Shown piece by piece: positions 37,746 through 49,972 of a DNA stretch of 64,000 nucleotides. The position numbers and the translations under genes were made by a program. How positions within the stretch are numbered: position 1 is the first letter of the stretch; every line of letters begins with the position of its first letter. The notes beneath the pieces are model-generated. The model searched no databases. It had not been told where the DNA came from and worked only from the letters and a program-made list of their open reading frames with translations. The stretch lies in contig JAQSEB010000072.1 in assembly GCA_030063045.1 (NCBI GenBank), positions 248,001-312,000 of the forward strand, in the 5' to 3' direction. Source of the stretch: Pratylenchus scribneri. Taxonomy: Eukaryota > Nematoda > Chromadorea > Rhabditida > Pratylenchidae.

Positions 37746-39594
37746 CTATTTGCCTTGTTTTTTCAACAATTCCCAATCATTTTGTTTAAATTGCTCCTCC
37801 AATTCGTTCAATGATTTCTCCTTCGTTTCTGGCACCCAAAAAATGTAAAAACAGAGAGCAAAAACATTCAAAATGGCCAATGCTATAAAAGTGGCCGAAA
37901 TGCCAATACATTCGACCATGATTGGAAAGAGAAGGCCAACGAGGGAATTCGTAATCCAAAGCAGGAAAATTGCCAACGAAATTGCTGGGCCACGAATTTT
38001 GAATGGGAATATTTCGGCCAATAAAATCCAAGAGACTGGAATTATTGAGCCCTGCAGTGAAATTGGGAATAGATTTAAAAAAATTTTAATGGATATTTTT
38101 AATTAACCTGTGTGAATGTGAGGAAAAGGAAGCAAAGAATTAGCACAAAAATGCCTTGGGCAATTGGTTCGGCAATAAATAATTGTCCGAAACCAATCAA
38201 AATCAATGTAAACATAACCGCAATTTGGGCGAAAATTAGCATAGGACGACGACCAAAATGACCGAGAAGCAACATACTAATGCCAATTGAGAGTAGAGAA
38301 ATTAGCTGAAAATTCAAATAAAATTGAGATTATTCCATATAATTTCACTCCATTGCCAATATTGGCCAACAATGCGACCATTTTGCTGAGACCACTTTGT
38401 TGCAATATTTCCGTTCCGTAGAACATGATTGAATTGACGCCTTTAAAAAAATAATTATAATAGAAATTTGAGCAAAATATAATAAAAATAAATTTCTATC
38501 AATTATCAATTTTCCATTCGTCCATTTTTACCTGTAATTTGTTGGCAAAGTGCAATGCCTAATCCAATAAATAGACATTGCCAAATCCATCTGGTTAAGT
38601 GGAAATATTTTTTTAATTTAATATTTTTGTAATTTTTACTTGTTAGAATCTGAAGTTTCCAATTGCTTTCTTTCATCACCGATTGGTTCTTCCCTTTTTG
38701 CTTTGCTCATTTTCTCCAATTCTGTTTCGGCTTCTTCGTCCGTTTCTCGAATTTTCTTTAACACTTCCAAAGCTTCATCCACTCTCGATTTTGAACAAAG
38801 CCAAAGTGGACTTTCAGGCAAAATGTACCAAGAAGTGATAAGAAGACAAATTGAAGGCAGAAAACCATTGGCAAACATCCATCGCCATATTTGGGGACTG
38901 GAATAATTTTTAATTTAAGCATTTTTTAAATTAATTTAAATAAAAATTCCCAATTTTCAAAATTTTCCAACTTGTCTTTCCAAATACTGCCAAGTATGGC
39001 ATTGCTAACAAATGCCAAGAATTGGCCCAAAACAATGGCCACCGAATTTCGAGTGACCATTTGGGCACGTTTATTTGGTGGAGCCAATTCAGTCAAAAAC
39101 AATGGTCCAATGGCGGAAGAACAGCCAACAGCAAGGCCAAGAAATAGACGGACCAATAAAAGGCAATGATAATTTGGCGCAAATGCCGAGGCCATAGAGC
39201 CAAAAGAATAAACAATGCAATTGGCCAGGAATATTGGCCTTCGACCGAAATTATCTGCAAAAATTTAGAATTTTTCTATGAAAAGATTAATTTAATTTTT
39301 TACCAGCCAATGGCCCAGCAAATAATGCACCAAATGCGGCACTGATCAACAAAGAACCGGTCAAAGTGCCAATTTGCGCTGCATTCAACCCCAAATCTTC
39401 CTCAATAAATCCATTGGCACCATTTATTACACTGATTGAGAATCCAAAGAGTAGGCCAGCTTTAATATAATTTTATATATTTTAGGAATAATTTTTTTAC
39501 CAAGGCTACAAATGATAGAAATAATAAATAGCCACAACGTTTCAATTTTATGACCAGCCAGTGCCATTTCCTTTTCATTGTCGTCATTTTTCAT
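37746..39594 (-). CDS. MFS sugar transporter (SLC2/GLUT-type)
   Basis: Eight exons (39594-39501, 39459-39304, 39254-38972, 38897-38640, 38590-38532, 38440-38349, 38305-38108, 38051-37746) give 481 residues in frame. Sugar-porter hallmarks are in the expected order: DNFGRRP at 84-90 after TM2, RLFLGLAVG, LTELAPPNKRAQ, PESPLWL at 205-211, a charged central loop, QQITGVNSIMFYG from 280, GHFGRRP in the second half, WILLAEIFP at 388-396 and PETKEKS at 454-460. Such proteins move hexoses across the plasma membrane; the substrate is not readable. The start is the ATG at 39594 (MKNDDNEKEM); the open frame extends 16 codons further without an ATG and contains an AG acceptor-like site suited to trans-splicing. 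It lies at the centre of the mirror-image UGT/SLC10 block. Confidence 0.93.
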
Positions 39595-41370
39595 ATTTTC
39601 TGATGAAGTAGAAGGAATCGAAAATGATTTTTCTGAGGACAACTTTGATGTTGGAGTAAAAATTTAGTCAAACTTTCATTCAATGATTAAAAATTATTTT
39701 TATAAATTAATTCCTTTTTTGATTTGTTATCAACATTTTTCGTTAATCTTCCAAAAGATTTTTGACTCAAAATAAAAATAGATTAGAAATATTTCTTAAG
39801 CGTAAATAGACAAACCCTTTTTGGGAATTCCAGTTTGAATTTGAATTTGATATGTGGAATTCAAAATTCCAATCGAATTTTTGATATTTATGTGTCGCCA
39901 AAAATTATTATAAAATTTTTAATTTATAATCAAGACGAAAAATTTTATATTTTCAAAAAATGTTAAAATTCATTTACGGCTAAAAGTCCAAAAGAATGCT
40001 TAAGTTCAAGGTAAAAATAGCAAGCAATATTATATTTATCTAGTATTAACGAAAGAAATTCCTTCGTTAAATCAACAAAGTGAACTGAAAATGATCTTTG
40101 AAATATCTTTGATTTCTGTGACTGCTGAATGTAAATGCTAATATTAAAATAATTTCAATTTTTATTCTTATGCAAATAGAATGATATAATTTTTAAAAAT
40201 TTAATAATTAGAATTCAATAAATTTTTATTGAGTGTAAAAATTTATATAAAATTCTAGAAATTCTTTTGTAAAAAACTAAAAAACTTTTTTCGTCAATTT
40301 AAATTAATTCATTATAAATTTGCTAAAAATAATTTTTTCCACATAATAAATAAACAAATTAAGATACCAAAATTTTATGGAAAGTTGAAATGGGTAATTG
40401 ATACAAAATTTGACAAATACAATTTACACTCTGGATCTGGAGATAGAGAGAATATTTAAATGTAAGGATATAAATTCATCTAAAATATTTTTTAATATTT
40501 TTATTTATCCCATTTAAATTTAATACCATAAATATATCTTTCAAATATAATTTATTCCTTCTTTTTTTTAAATTTTTCTAATACCGTTGGAAATAATCAA
40601 AATGCCACTGTTACTGTTGCATCGTTGCTGGTTTTGATTCCGTTGGCGAATCTCTGCATTGTTGTCTAATGTCTACCCTCTTGTCAGCAGAGGAAAAGTT
40701 ATTAAAAAATGATTGGAAATTTATGAAATTCTTATCCAAACTACAGACTACGATTTTTCAACAAAATGAATAGATACTTAAAATTTATTTAAACAAGGAT
40801 TTGTATTTAAATTTAAACTAAACCTAAAATAAATTGTACAAATATTGATAGATCTCGGAAAGTACCATAGGGGTAGGCACCGGAAATACGCAAATCCAAT
40901 GGGCGAGAATATTTGATCAGCGTTATAGGAAGAATGGGGCATAAATTTACATAAAAGATTAACCAGACATGAAATATTGGTAAAGGATACGAAGATCAAA
41001 TGTAAAATTTATAACTGAAAAATCGTAGTTTATTCTAATTGATCCTTTTAAATTTTTTAATTGTTTCAGATTTGGCGGATATAATTTTATGAGAAAAGTG
41101 CAATATCTGCTGAATTTAAATTAAAGCTGAATAAAATAATATTTAATTGTACGAATTAAATGAAATTTGAGGAAATTTTAGCTTTATTTGCTTAGATTTA
41201 AATTTAAAAATTTTTAATTTACATTTCAATTAATCCATGGATTTTCAAATATGAATAATTTAATGATTTTTTAGTTAAATTCATATTAATATCATTTAAC
41301 TTATCTACAATTTTAATTCGGATTTGAATGTAGAAATCTTGTCAGAAATTTCAAATTTAAGAGTCTCGAA
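39595..41370. other. Spacer, no gene seen
   Basis: About 1.8 kb, A+T-rich. A minus-strand frame at 40778-40999 has no recognisable domain. This is roughly the axis of the mirror-image gene arrangement. Confidence 0.5.
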
Positions 41371-42180
41371 TTGATTAATTGGAAAAATATGTTCATACGG
41401 TCCAGACGCGAAATCGTAAAAATGATATACCAATGGATAGAGTTCGACGAGTTGTATAAGAATATGCAAAAAAAATTTGCGCGGCAACGACTTTTGGCCA
41501 AGTTATGGCCACTCGAAAATCGAAAAAGTGAAGGGTCTCCCCCCTTTGGGTCGAAAAAGTTCAAAATTTTTGTATCGACATATTATATATCAATCGACGC
41601 GTCTCGATGAGCAGAACACGAATCTGCTATCGGTTTTGCATAAAAATCAAAAATAAAAAAGTTACCATTGCGCAAAGGAAATACGGATTGGAACTGCTCC
41701 GGTGGGCATTTCAGAAGGGACTCCTACGTGTGATCCGCCTTCGCTCCTCACGGCTCACTTAGCTCGCTAGCGCTCGCTAAAGCGGTCCGGCGGGTCGTCG
41801 CTACGGCTACGCCACTCCGGAGTCCCTTCTTACATTACCTCCGCAGTTCCAACACATTCCAGCGAGACAAAAATGGCCATAACTTTTTTATTTTAAGGTC
41901 TTAGGCGAAACCAATCCCAGATTCGGACTCTGCTCATCGAGACGCGTCGATTGAGGTATAATTTGTTCGAAAAGAAATTTTCAAAATTTTTGACCCATAG
42001 GGGGGAGGATCCTTCATTTTTATGGGTAAATGACTTTTTAATGGCCATAACTTGGCCAAAAGTGGTTGCCGCGCAAAATTTTTTGCTTTTTCAGACACAG
42101 CTCATCAAGACGCGTCGATTGATAGATCATTTACCTGATTTCGAGTCTGGACCGTATGATCATATTTTACCGATTAATTT
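41371..42180. mobile_element. Long foldback element F2
   Basis: The left end near 41371 (GATTAATTGG, ATACGGTCCAGAC) is the inverse of the right end near 42180 (GTCTGGACCGTAT, CGATTAATT). Inner pairs follow: GCGCGGCAACGACTTTTGGC with its complement at 42050-42080, AAGGGTCTCCCCCC with the GGGGGGAGGATCCTT side, and ATCGACGCGTCTCGATGAG with CTCATCGAGACGCGTCGAT. The whole 810 bp is one imperfect hairpin. The core is shared with F1 (33611-34208), but the outer arms differ. Confidence 0.8.
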
Positions 42181-43185
42181 ATTAAGAATAAAATAGTATT
42201 AATAATACCAATAAATATATTTATTTATACTCAAATATTATAATTTTCCTATAAAGGGTACAAACCATTTTTTAATTCTTTTTTGAATATTTGTTTAATT
42301 TTTCCCCCACTTTTTTAATTCGTTTTCGCATAAATGTGAGTTGATCTCGTATAAAACATAATATTTTCAGAGGTTTTTGTCCCACGGCCACAATTCACTT
42401 TCACTCCCAGGTATTTCCAAAATTTTTTATATTTTGTGATTCAATTCCCCTCCACATCCGCTAATTCCATAGACATTTGGGACATTTTATTTGAATATTT
42501 TATTTAAATTGGTTCAAAAATGGCAAACAGATTTTCATAGGATGGAGAGAAAAATTTATTTGAACAGAAAAAAAAGGATGAAACGGATAATTTTTCGCAA
42601 TATGCGGAGTCAATATTTAAATTGAAATTTTAATATTCCATTCATAGATAATTCTAAAATTAATTCTAATGAATAAACTAATTCCTTTTATATTTTTTTT
42701 AAATTTATTTAATTAATACTTTAAAATTCAAATAAAATAGATTTATAATAAAATAATTGTCAACAATTTCCTTCAGTCGTCAGGAACAATATATTTTAAA
42801 AAATAAAAAATTTTTTGGCTCATTAAAAATCCATTTAATATTCATTTGATTATATACAATTTTTATACGATTGGTCCATCAAAAATTTGGACTTTTAAGA
42901 TTTTATTTTTTTTAATTTTTGAAAATATTTAAATTATTAAAAAAAATGAATATAATTATCATTTACACAAAAATAATTCATTAAAAAAATACTCAAACTA
43001 TAAACATTTTGTTCATTCCACAAATTGACCAATTTGTTTAAACCACACATTCTCCTTCCAAAATCAATACCATTTTGAACGTTTTATAAATTCATTAGAC
43101 ACATTTGACCCAAAATCATTTAAAGAGACAAAATTAAATTCAATTTTTTTAATTCATTTTCAGAGAATTAATTCCCGCAAAAAAA
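42181..43185. other. Spacer upstream of SLC10-b
   Basis: A+T-rich, no gene recognised. Contains the promoter region of SLC10-b; no motif is distinctive enough to call. Confidence 0.45.
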
Positions 43186-46100
43186 ATGTATATTGAAATG
43201 AATTTCAACAATTCTTCGATGGAAATGGGAAAACAATCCATCGATAAATTGCCCATCACAATTTTGTTGGCATTTCTTGAGGCTAATCGTGAATTGTTAG
43301 ATCGAATATTCGTCATTTGTTTGGTTTGCCTAATCATGTTGGCCAATGTTTTGATGGGATGCGAGGTGACAATAAATATTTTCATTTTATTTTATTTCGT
43401 TTGTAATATTTCAGTTGGATTTGAGCATTGTTTTGCAAACAATTCGGAGGCCAATTGCCCCTGCGATCGGTTTTTTCAACCAATTTGCCTTGATGCCTTT
43501 GGTCAGTGCTCAGTTGAGCATTTTTTATTTACTTTTAAAAAATTTAATTAAAATAAAAAAATAAATTAATTAAAATATTAATAATTAAATTATTTTTAAA
43601 AATTTTGAAATTAATTAATAGCTTTAGCTTTTGGGCGAGAATCCCTAAAAATTTTTGCCAAAATTTAGCCTCTAATTTCATAAAATCATCCTTTTAAATT
43701 GCTGCGCAAAATTTCAATCTACAAATCTCAAATTTTATCGTAAAATTAAAAAAAATGATGAATTTAATTGCAACAATTTCGCACTTTTTGTCTCGCTTCC
43801 CCTTGTAATATTTCGACCCTGTCCACAAAAATTCTTCTAATTTCCTCCCCACTTCTTCGTCCATTATTTGTTTTTATTGATATCTCCTCTTCGTCCTCCT
43901 TTTCCTCTTCAATTCTGAACAAAACTTGACTCAATGTATGGAACAATTCTCGAACATTCAATGATGTTTTGGCCGATGTTTCAATGAAAATTAGTCCATT
44001 TTCTGCTGCATATTTCTGCAAAATATTTAAATTTAAAAAAAAATAAAAATAATTAAAAATATATTTTACATTCCGGAATTATTTAGCTAATTCTTTTCTC
44101 ATTTTTTTAAAATAAATTCAATTAATTTTTATTGAGGGTTCAACACTACTTTTGAATTCTTAGAAAAATTATCTGAATATTTTTTAATTCTAACATAAAT
44201 AATCTTATTCAAAAACCTTTTTATTTTGTAAAATTAATTGCCTAATTTTAAGCATTTGAAAATTTTTAAGTTATCCTTTGGGTCCGCAGGGGTCAGGACC
44301 AGGGATGAGCGCAACGGCAAAAGCGGCCGAACGCAAAACGCAAAACGCAATGCGTTCAAAATTTTTTTTACGCAAAACGGAAAACGCAACGCAACGGCCT
44401 AAAATGGACGCAATAACGCAAAACGCAAAACGCAAAACGCAATGGTCAAAAAATTTTTTCTTTTTTGAAAATTAAAATTTTCTTTTCAATTATTATCAAG
44501 TCAGGGCTGTCAGATTTATTTTCAAAGAAAAGTACATTGGCCTTGAAAAAAAAGATTTTGGTGTCAGAAAAAAAGATTTTCGTTTAAGCTAATATAAATT
44601 GATTAAAATTTTTCAATTAGGTTTTTTATCATGAATGAACAATCCAGAAACATCCAGCACTAAGATTACGTTTTTTGTAAAGAAATTTTTTCTAGCCGCG
44701 CAGCCAAAAATTCAAGCCAAAAATGGCCGCGAAGCCAAAAATTCAAGCCAAAAATGGCCGCGAAGCCAAAAATTCAAGCCATAAATGGCCGCGAAGCCAA
44801 AAATTCAAGCCCAAAAATGGCCGCGCAGCCAAAAATTCAAGCCAAAAATGGCCGCGCAGCGAAAAATTCAAGCCAAAAATGGCCGCGCAGCGAAAAATTC
44901 AAGCCAAAAATGGTAAATCAACGAACAAATTTCATTAAAAAATCAATTTTTTGAAATTAAATTAAAACAATTTTCATTGCATTTTTGCGTTTTTTTGCGT
45001 TAATTTTCCCATTTTTACGCAAAACGCAAAACGAAACGCAATGGCCAAAAATGAACGCAATTAACGCAAAACGCAAAACGCAATGCGCTCATCCCTGGTC
45101 AGGACCGCCAGATGATTTTTCACTTTGGCGGTGGTAGGAAAAGCCATTTTAGGGTCGTTTTTCATTAAAAATGGGGCATTTTAGAGAAAATTTTTAAAAG
45201 TAGTTAAAATTTTTGCGAAACCATTTAAAATTTATGCCACAGGCGAAATTTTTTACCCAAAATGCCTGCTTAAGAGAAAAATATTAGTTAATTGCTCCAA
45301 GGGGGAAAAATTGGGCAAAAATTTCTTTACAAACAAGAATTTTAACCAAAAAACCAAAAGGGAAATTTGGGAGAGGGCATCTATTTTTTGAGGCGAAAAG
45401 GGGGACAAAATCCCAAAAAGTAGGAAAATGTATTTTTCTGAGACAGCCCTGTTTTGGAGTTTGGACTCTTTCTTAAGAATAGTATTCTAAATTTCAAAAA
45501 TATTTGCTATTTTTCCATTAATGAAAATATTACCTGTGCCTCCTTCAATTGTACTTCCCTCTGCTGTTCATCATTCACCACCAAGTCCGTTTTATTGCCC
45601 ACAAATGCGATTAACACTTTTTGATTGTCCAATCCATTCAATTGCGCATTTCGCAAATATTCCACCCAATATTTGGCTTGCATAAATGAATTCTATAAAA
45701 TAAATTTTTGAACGTTTTTCAACAAAAACGCACTCTATTTGAAATGTCATAGACAACAATGGCTGCTTTTGCCCCTCGAATATACATTGGGGTTATCGAG
45801 CGAAAACGTTCCTGAAAAATGATTTTAAATTTTAAATTTAATTAATTCTTGTTGATCAATTTAAATTATTCAACCAATTTTTTCGATCATAAAAATTTCC
45901 TTTTCCTTAAATTTGTCTTTTTTTCCTAAACCCGATCCAATTTCACCATACCTGTCCAGCGGTGTCCCAAATTTCCAATTTGATTTTTGTGGATTGTCCA
46001 TCTTCGTGTTCCAACCAAATTGTTGGCAGAAAGAATCCGGCCCCAATTGTGGAATCGAATTTCTCATTGAATTTGTCTTTGGCGAATCGAAGGGCCAATG

Positions 46101-49100
46101 CCGATTTGCCAACATTTGATTCGCCCAAAAGAACTAATTTGAATTTGTAGAAAACATTTTGTCGAACTGCCCGAATTGGTCGTGAATTTAGCAGTTGAAA
46201 TTGATGAGAATGTTCATCTTGTTGTGCGGATAACATTTGAATTGGAAGAGTGGATAGCATATTTATTAGTATTTAAAATAAAACTTAAATGAATCAAAAA
46301 TGATCTGAAAAATTTAAAAATTAAAAAAAATTAGTTTTTAGGATTTCAAAATTTTTCTCATTTTTTTCCAAAAAATATATAATTTTTTTAAAAAAATATA
46401 TAATTTTTTTGGTTTTATCGCCGCACTAATTTTAACGTGTTTACGAAATTTTTGAATTCAATCTGATTATTTTCTCCAATTTTCCATGAAGAGTGGTTAT
46501 GGATAAACAAAAATACATGGAATTTCAGATTAACATATTAATCTAATTTGAAAGAGAAAAGTTTTTGGACCATTTGCTATTTTTTGCCTAATTTATTTTT
46601 GAAGAAAAAAACATTAATAAATAGAGATGTTCATTCATTCTGCAGAAATTACAACTGTTTAAATAAAAATCTAATTTAATATTTACAATTGAGTATTTTG
46701 AAATAAAAATTAAAAACTAAAGAATGGAATTTTATATGATTATTTGGGACCAAAATAACCGAGCACATCCGCAATTGATAAAAAATTATGTGGGTGAGTG
46801 AAAATAAAACCAAAAATTTTTTGCCTATTTTCCCTGTCCAAAAATTTCCCTTTATTTTATTAATCATTTTACAAATTTCTTCAAAAAAGGGTGTGGCGAT
46901 CAAAAGAATATTTTTGTCCTCAAATTCAAACAATTCATTGTTCCATTCTTTTTTCATTCCATTTTTCAGTTTTATTATGGAAAGGAAAATAGAGGAAATT
47001 TTTTTCAATGAATAAAATAAACCATTTTAGGGGTAAGAATCCGCTTATTTCTTCGATCTTTGATAACAATCGAATGGAATGATATCATTGTCATTCTCAT
47101 TTTTTGATTAAAATTTGCTTGCGAAATATTAATAATAGAGGATCGAAAATTTTCTTCTTTTAAAACAGTCAAAAAAATAAATTTGGGGAAATAAATTGGA
47201 AGGAAAAATGCAGTAAAATTTAATGAAAATGGGGAAGAATAATTAATGAAGGAATAAATAGACTAAATTGATTTTTGATATATAAGGGAGTTTACGGAAC
47301 TTTTACGAATTTTTGTAAAGGAATAAATTTCAGAAATTAGTAAAAATTTACTAAAAATAATGACGAAATCACAAAATAAATAAAATTACTAATTGTAAGA
47401 TTGAAAATGTCTTTACATCAAAATATTTAAATGTTTATTGGTGATAGACGATTTTTCTAACTTATAAAATAAAAATGTTCGGAAATAGAAAAGTCTTTAA
47501 ATTTTTTTAACCGGAATTTTCTTAAGATCTCGATTTTGTTTTTCAATTAAGTTCAAGGTAATTAGTAATCAATACATGTACACTTAAATACAAGTTTAAA
47601 AAATTCTTAAGAAAAAGGCATACATTATATTATAGGAAATTAAAATGAAATTAATTTCGATTATTCATTGTTATTAGACAAAAATTGAATAGGAATCGAA
47701 ATCGAAATTCTGCAAGCAATCAATAAGCATTAAGCAAACTTATTTAAAAAAGGAAAGGGATGGAATGGATCAAACAAAAGATTGAATAAAAAATATTTTT
47801 CATTGTGAAAAATCAATAAATGATGATTGATTGCAAAAAATCAAAAAAAATATAAAATTAGCTCACAAAAATTAAAAATATTCATCAATTTTTTCAGTTG
47901 GCCTTTGCAATTTCTTTGGGCATTCTCTCAACGGATGGCGAACATTTGTTGGCCATTGGTTTGTTCGTGACGGGTTGTTCTCCCGGCGGTGGTGCCAGCA
48001 ATTATTGGACAATTTTGCTGGGAGGCAATGCAAATTTGTCAATCACAATGACATTCATCAGCACAATTGGAGCAATGGGTAATTCTTTTGACTTCAGAAA
48101 TTTTTTAATTTTAAGAATAATTTTAATCAATTTCCAGATTATAAATAATAACTATTTTCAAAATGCCTCTCAAAAAATATTTATAAAAATTATTTAATAA
48201 AATTATTAGGAATAAATAAAAATATAAACTTTAATTTTCATTTAAATAATTTTAATATTTTCCCAAAGTGATGATGCCAATTTGGATTCGAATTTTGGGA
48301 GCTGAATTGTTGGCATCGGTCAATCCGAATGCCACCGTCCTAATTCCCTATCGAAAAATGATTGCCTCAATGTTCAGCTTGGTTTTGCCTTTACTAATCG
48401 GTTTGTTGATTGCCAAATTTCGGCCGAATTGGGCAACCAAAATGCGGAGTGTACGTCCTTATTAGACAAATATTTTCCATCATTTTATTTACAGTGGATT
48501 CGGCCATTCATCATTTCCGTTCTCCTTTTCATTATCACTTTTGGGGTGATCAACAATTTTTGGCTCTTAAAAATGATTACCTGGAGAATTTTCTTAGCGT
48601 TAGTCATTGAAATATTTTAAACATTTTATTAAAATTATTTTCTAGTGGAATGCTTTTGCCATTGTGCGGATTTATGTTTGGCTGCTTTTGCGCAATTTTA
48701 TTCACACAAAGGCCACCGAATGTGGTTGCAATTGTGAGTCAAAATTAATGAAATTAAGAAAAGGAGTTGAAAAATCTTAATAAATTACAATTGAAAGTTA
48801 AAAAATTATCAAAAAATTCAAATTTGCTAAATTTAATCCAGAAAAACATTTCCTCACAGGGGTAATTAGAAATTTGGTCGTCATTCTATCCAATTTTTAC
48901 CAATTTTGTAAGAAAATGACAACATGTGGGAAAAATAACATTTGAAAATATTGAACTATTATTATCAAAATGACCAAATAAAATATGATGGTTATAAAAT
49001 TATATTCGTAATAATAATAACTCCTAAAAAATATGCAGTTTTTTTGACCCACAAAACATAAGTCCTGAATATTCAACAAAATTATTACAAATTATTAATT

Positions 49101-49645
49101 ACAAATTTTTTACAAATATTTCTTCCAACTTTTCATACAAATGTAATCTATATTTCCCAGGCAATTGAGACGGGTGTTCAAAATACGGGAATTGCGATCA
49201 TGGTGCTGAAGTTGACATTCCCAGGGGTGCAAGGTGATATGGTCAGTCTGTTGCCAATTGTAGTTGCATGTTGCACTCCAATTCCTCTCCTTCTTTCCTA
49301 TTTGGCATGCAAATTGCGTCGAAAATTTCGACCAAAGGCAAATGATCAAATTGACGATGAATTAGGTAATAAATTAATAATAAATATTAAATTTTTAAAT
49401 TATATTTTTCAGATTCTGAAGCAAATGCAAATCATAAAAACATTGAAAAATGTGAATTTAGGTCGACAATTAATTCAGTTCTGATCCTAAAATACACGAA
49501 AGTGCCATGCAATGACCTTAAATCGCCTTGTGAAAGCAAAATTATTGCCAAAGAAATTCGGGAAAATGTAATACCACCATCAGATTCCATGAGTCGATCT
49601 AGCAGTGCTCAACCATTGATTTCAGCAAGGACAGAGAATATTTGA
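43186..49645 (+). CDS. SLC10-family sodium/organic-anion transporter, copy b
   Basis: Eight exons (43186-43365, 43415-43501, 47898-48078, 48269-48450, 48495-48598, 48646-48733, 49161-49365, 49413-49645) give 419 residues in frame. Signature [13 protein letters not shown] at 115-127; helices match copy a closely over the first seven exons. Differences from copy a are an exon 3 shorter by two codons, an extra eighth exon encoding a cytosolic tail of about 77 residues (LDSEANANH, ending SARTENI), and a second intron of 4396 bp instead of 221 bp. That intron holds a complete Rab-type gene on the other strand and a mobile element. Function as for copy a: sodium-coupled uptake of an organic anion, substrate unknown. 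Confidence 0.92.
43764..46260 (-). CDS. Rab5-like small GTPase nested in SLC10-b intron 2
   Basis: Four exons (46260-45952, 45811-45734, 45692-45534, 44015-43764) give 265 residues in frame. G-domain motifs are all present: P-loop GESNVGKS at 46-53, switch-I Thr at 71 (STIGAGFF), WDTAGQERF from 98, NKTD at 162-165 and ETSAK at 194-198. The C-terminus CCN supplies two adjacent cysteines of the prenylated Rab type. STIGA and the Rab5-like order of motifs suggest the Rab5/Rab22/Rab17 branch, acting in endosomal vesicle traffic; the exact subtype is uncertain. An N-terminal extension of about 38 residues precedes the domain; Met9 is an alternative start. The gene lies entirely within an intron of SLC10-b on the opposite strand, and its own third intron contains hAT-like element H4. 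Confidence 0.92.
44300..45097. mobile_element. hAT-like non-autonomous element H4 (798 bp) in the Rab gene intron
   Basis: Inverted termini CAGGGATGAGCGCA are flanked by the 8-bp direct repeat GTCAGGAC (44292-44299 and 45098-45105). Subterminal parts repeat ACGCAAAACGCAA words. Inside, at about 44700-44915, seven units of 30-31 bp contain AGCCAAAAATTCAAGCC and GGCCGCGCAGCG, the reverse complement of the GCTGCGCGGCC core seen in H1 and H2. Open frames at 44278-44954 come from these repeats. The surrounding sequence (about 44287-45451) has CAGGG/CCCTG-like ends too and may be an older element into which H4 jumped. Confidence 0.9.
46715..46990. repeat. Segment similar to 37204-37440, coding status unclear
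   Basis: Shared features include AATGGAATTTTA near one end, CACATCCG, and GGGTGT.GC.ATCAAAA near the other. Read on plus it could be an exon ([17 protein letters not shown]) before a GTGAGT donor; read on minus it is open for 110 codons. The partner has stops on both readings. It may be a decayed gene, a shared upstream region or a repeat; I cannot decide. Confidence 0.4.
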
Positions 49646-49972
49646 AATATTAATTCCAATTGTTATGTTTTTACAATTGTTTTTTATAATCTATATTATT
49701 GTATAAATTAGAGGAAAAATTATTGAATATTTTTGTTTAAAATTTATAAGATTTCACCATGGATTTTAGTAATAAGAGCTAAATTATATATCAGATATGA
49801 ATATGAGTACGAGCAAATAAAATTATAATTCTATTTAAAATTTAAAATTTTTTTTTTCAATTGTACATTAAAAAAATAATTTTAGTGTTATATTTATATA
49901 TTTTTAAATAATCATATAATAAAATAATTTTAAAAATGAAAATAAATTTCCAATTTTTCCTTTATTTCATCA

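Noticed and set aside
40778..40999. 73-codon minus-strand frame
   Set aside because: No recognisable domain, signal or splice partner in an A+T-rich stretch.
44512..44530. CAGGGCTGTCAGA as the start of another hAT-like element
   Set aside because: No inverted partner with a target duplication could be found inside H4.
44278..44954. Lys/Ala-rich frames
   Set aside because: Produced by the tandem repeat inside element H4, with no start context or splice partners.
44287..45451. Larger element enclosing H4, with CAGGG and CCCTG ends
   Set aside because: Ends are similar but no matching 8-bp target duplication was found, so I mention it only as possible.
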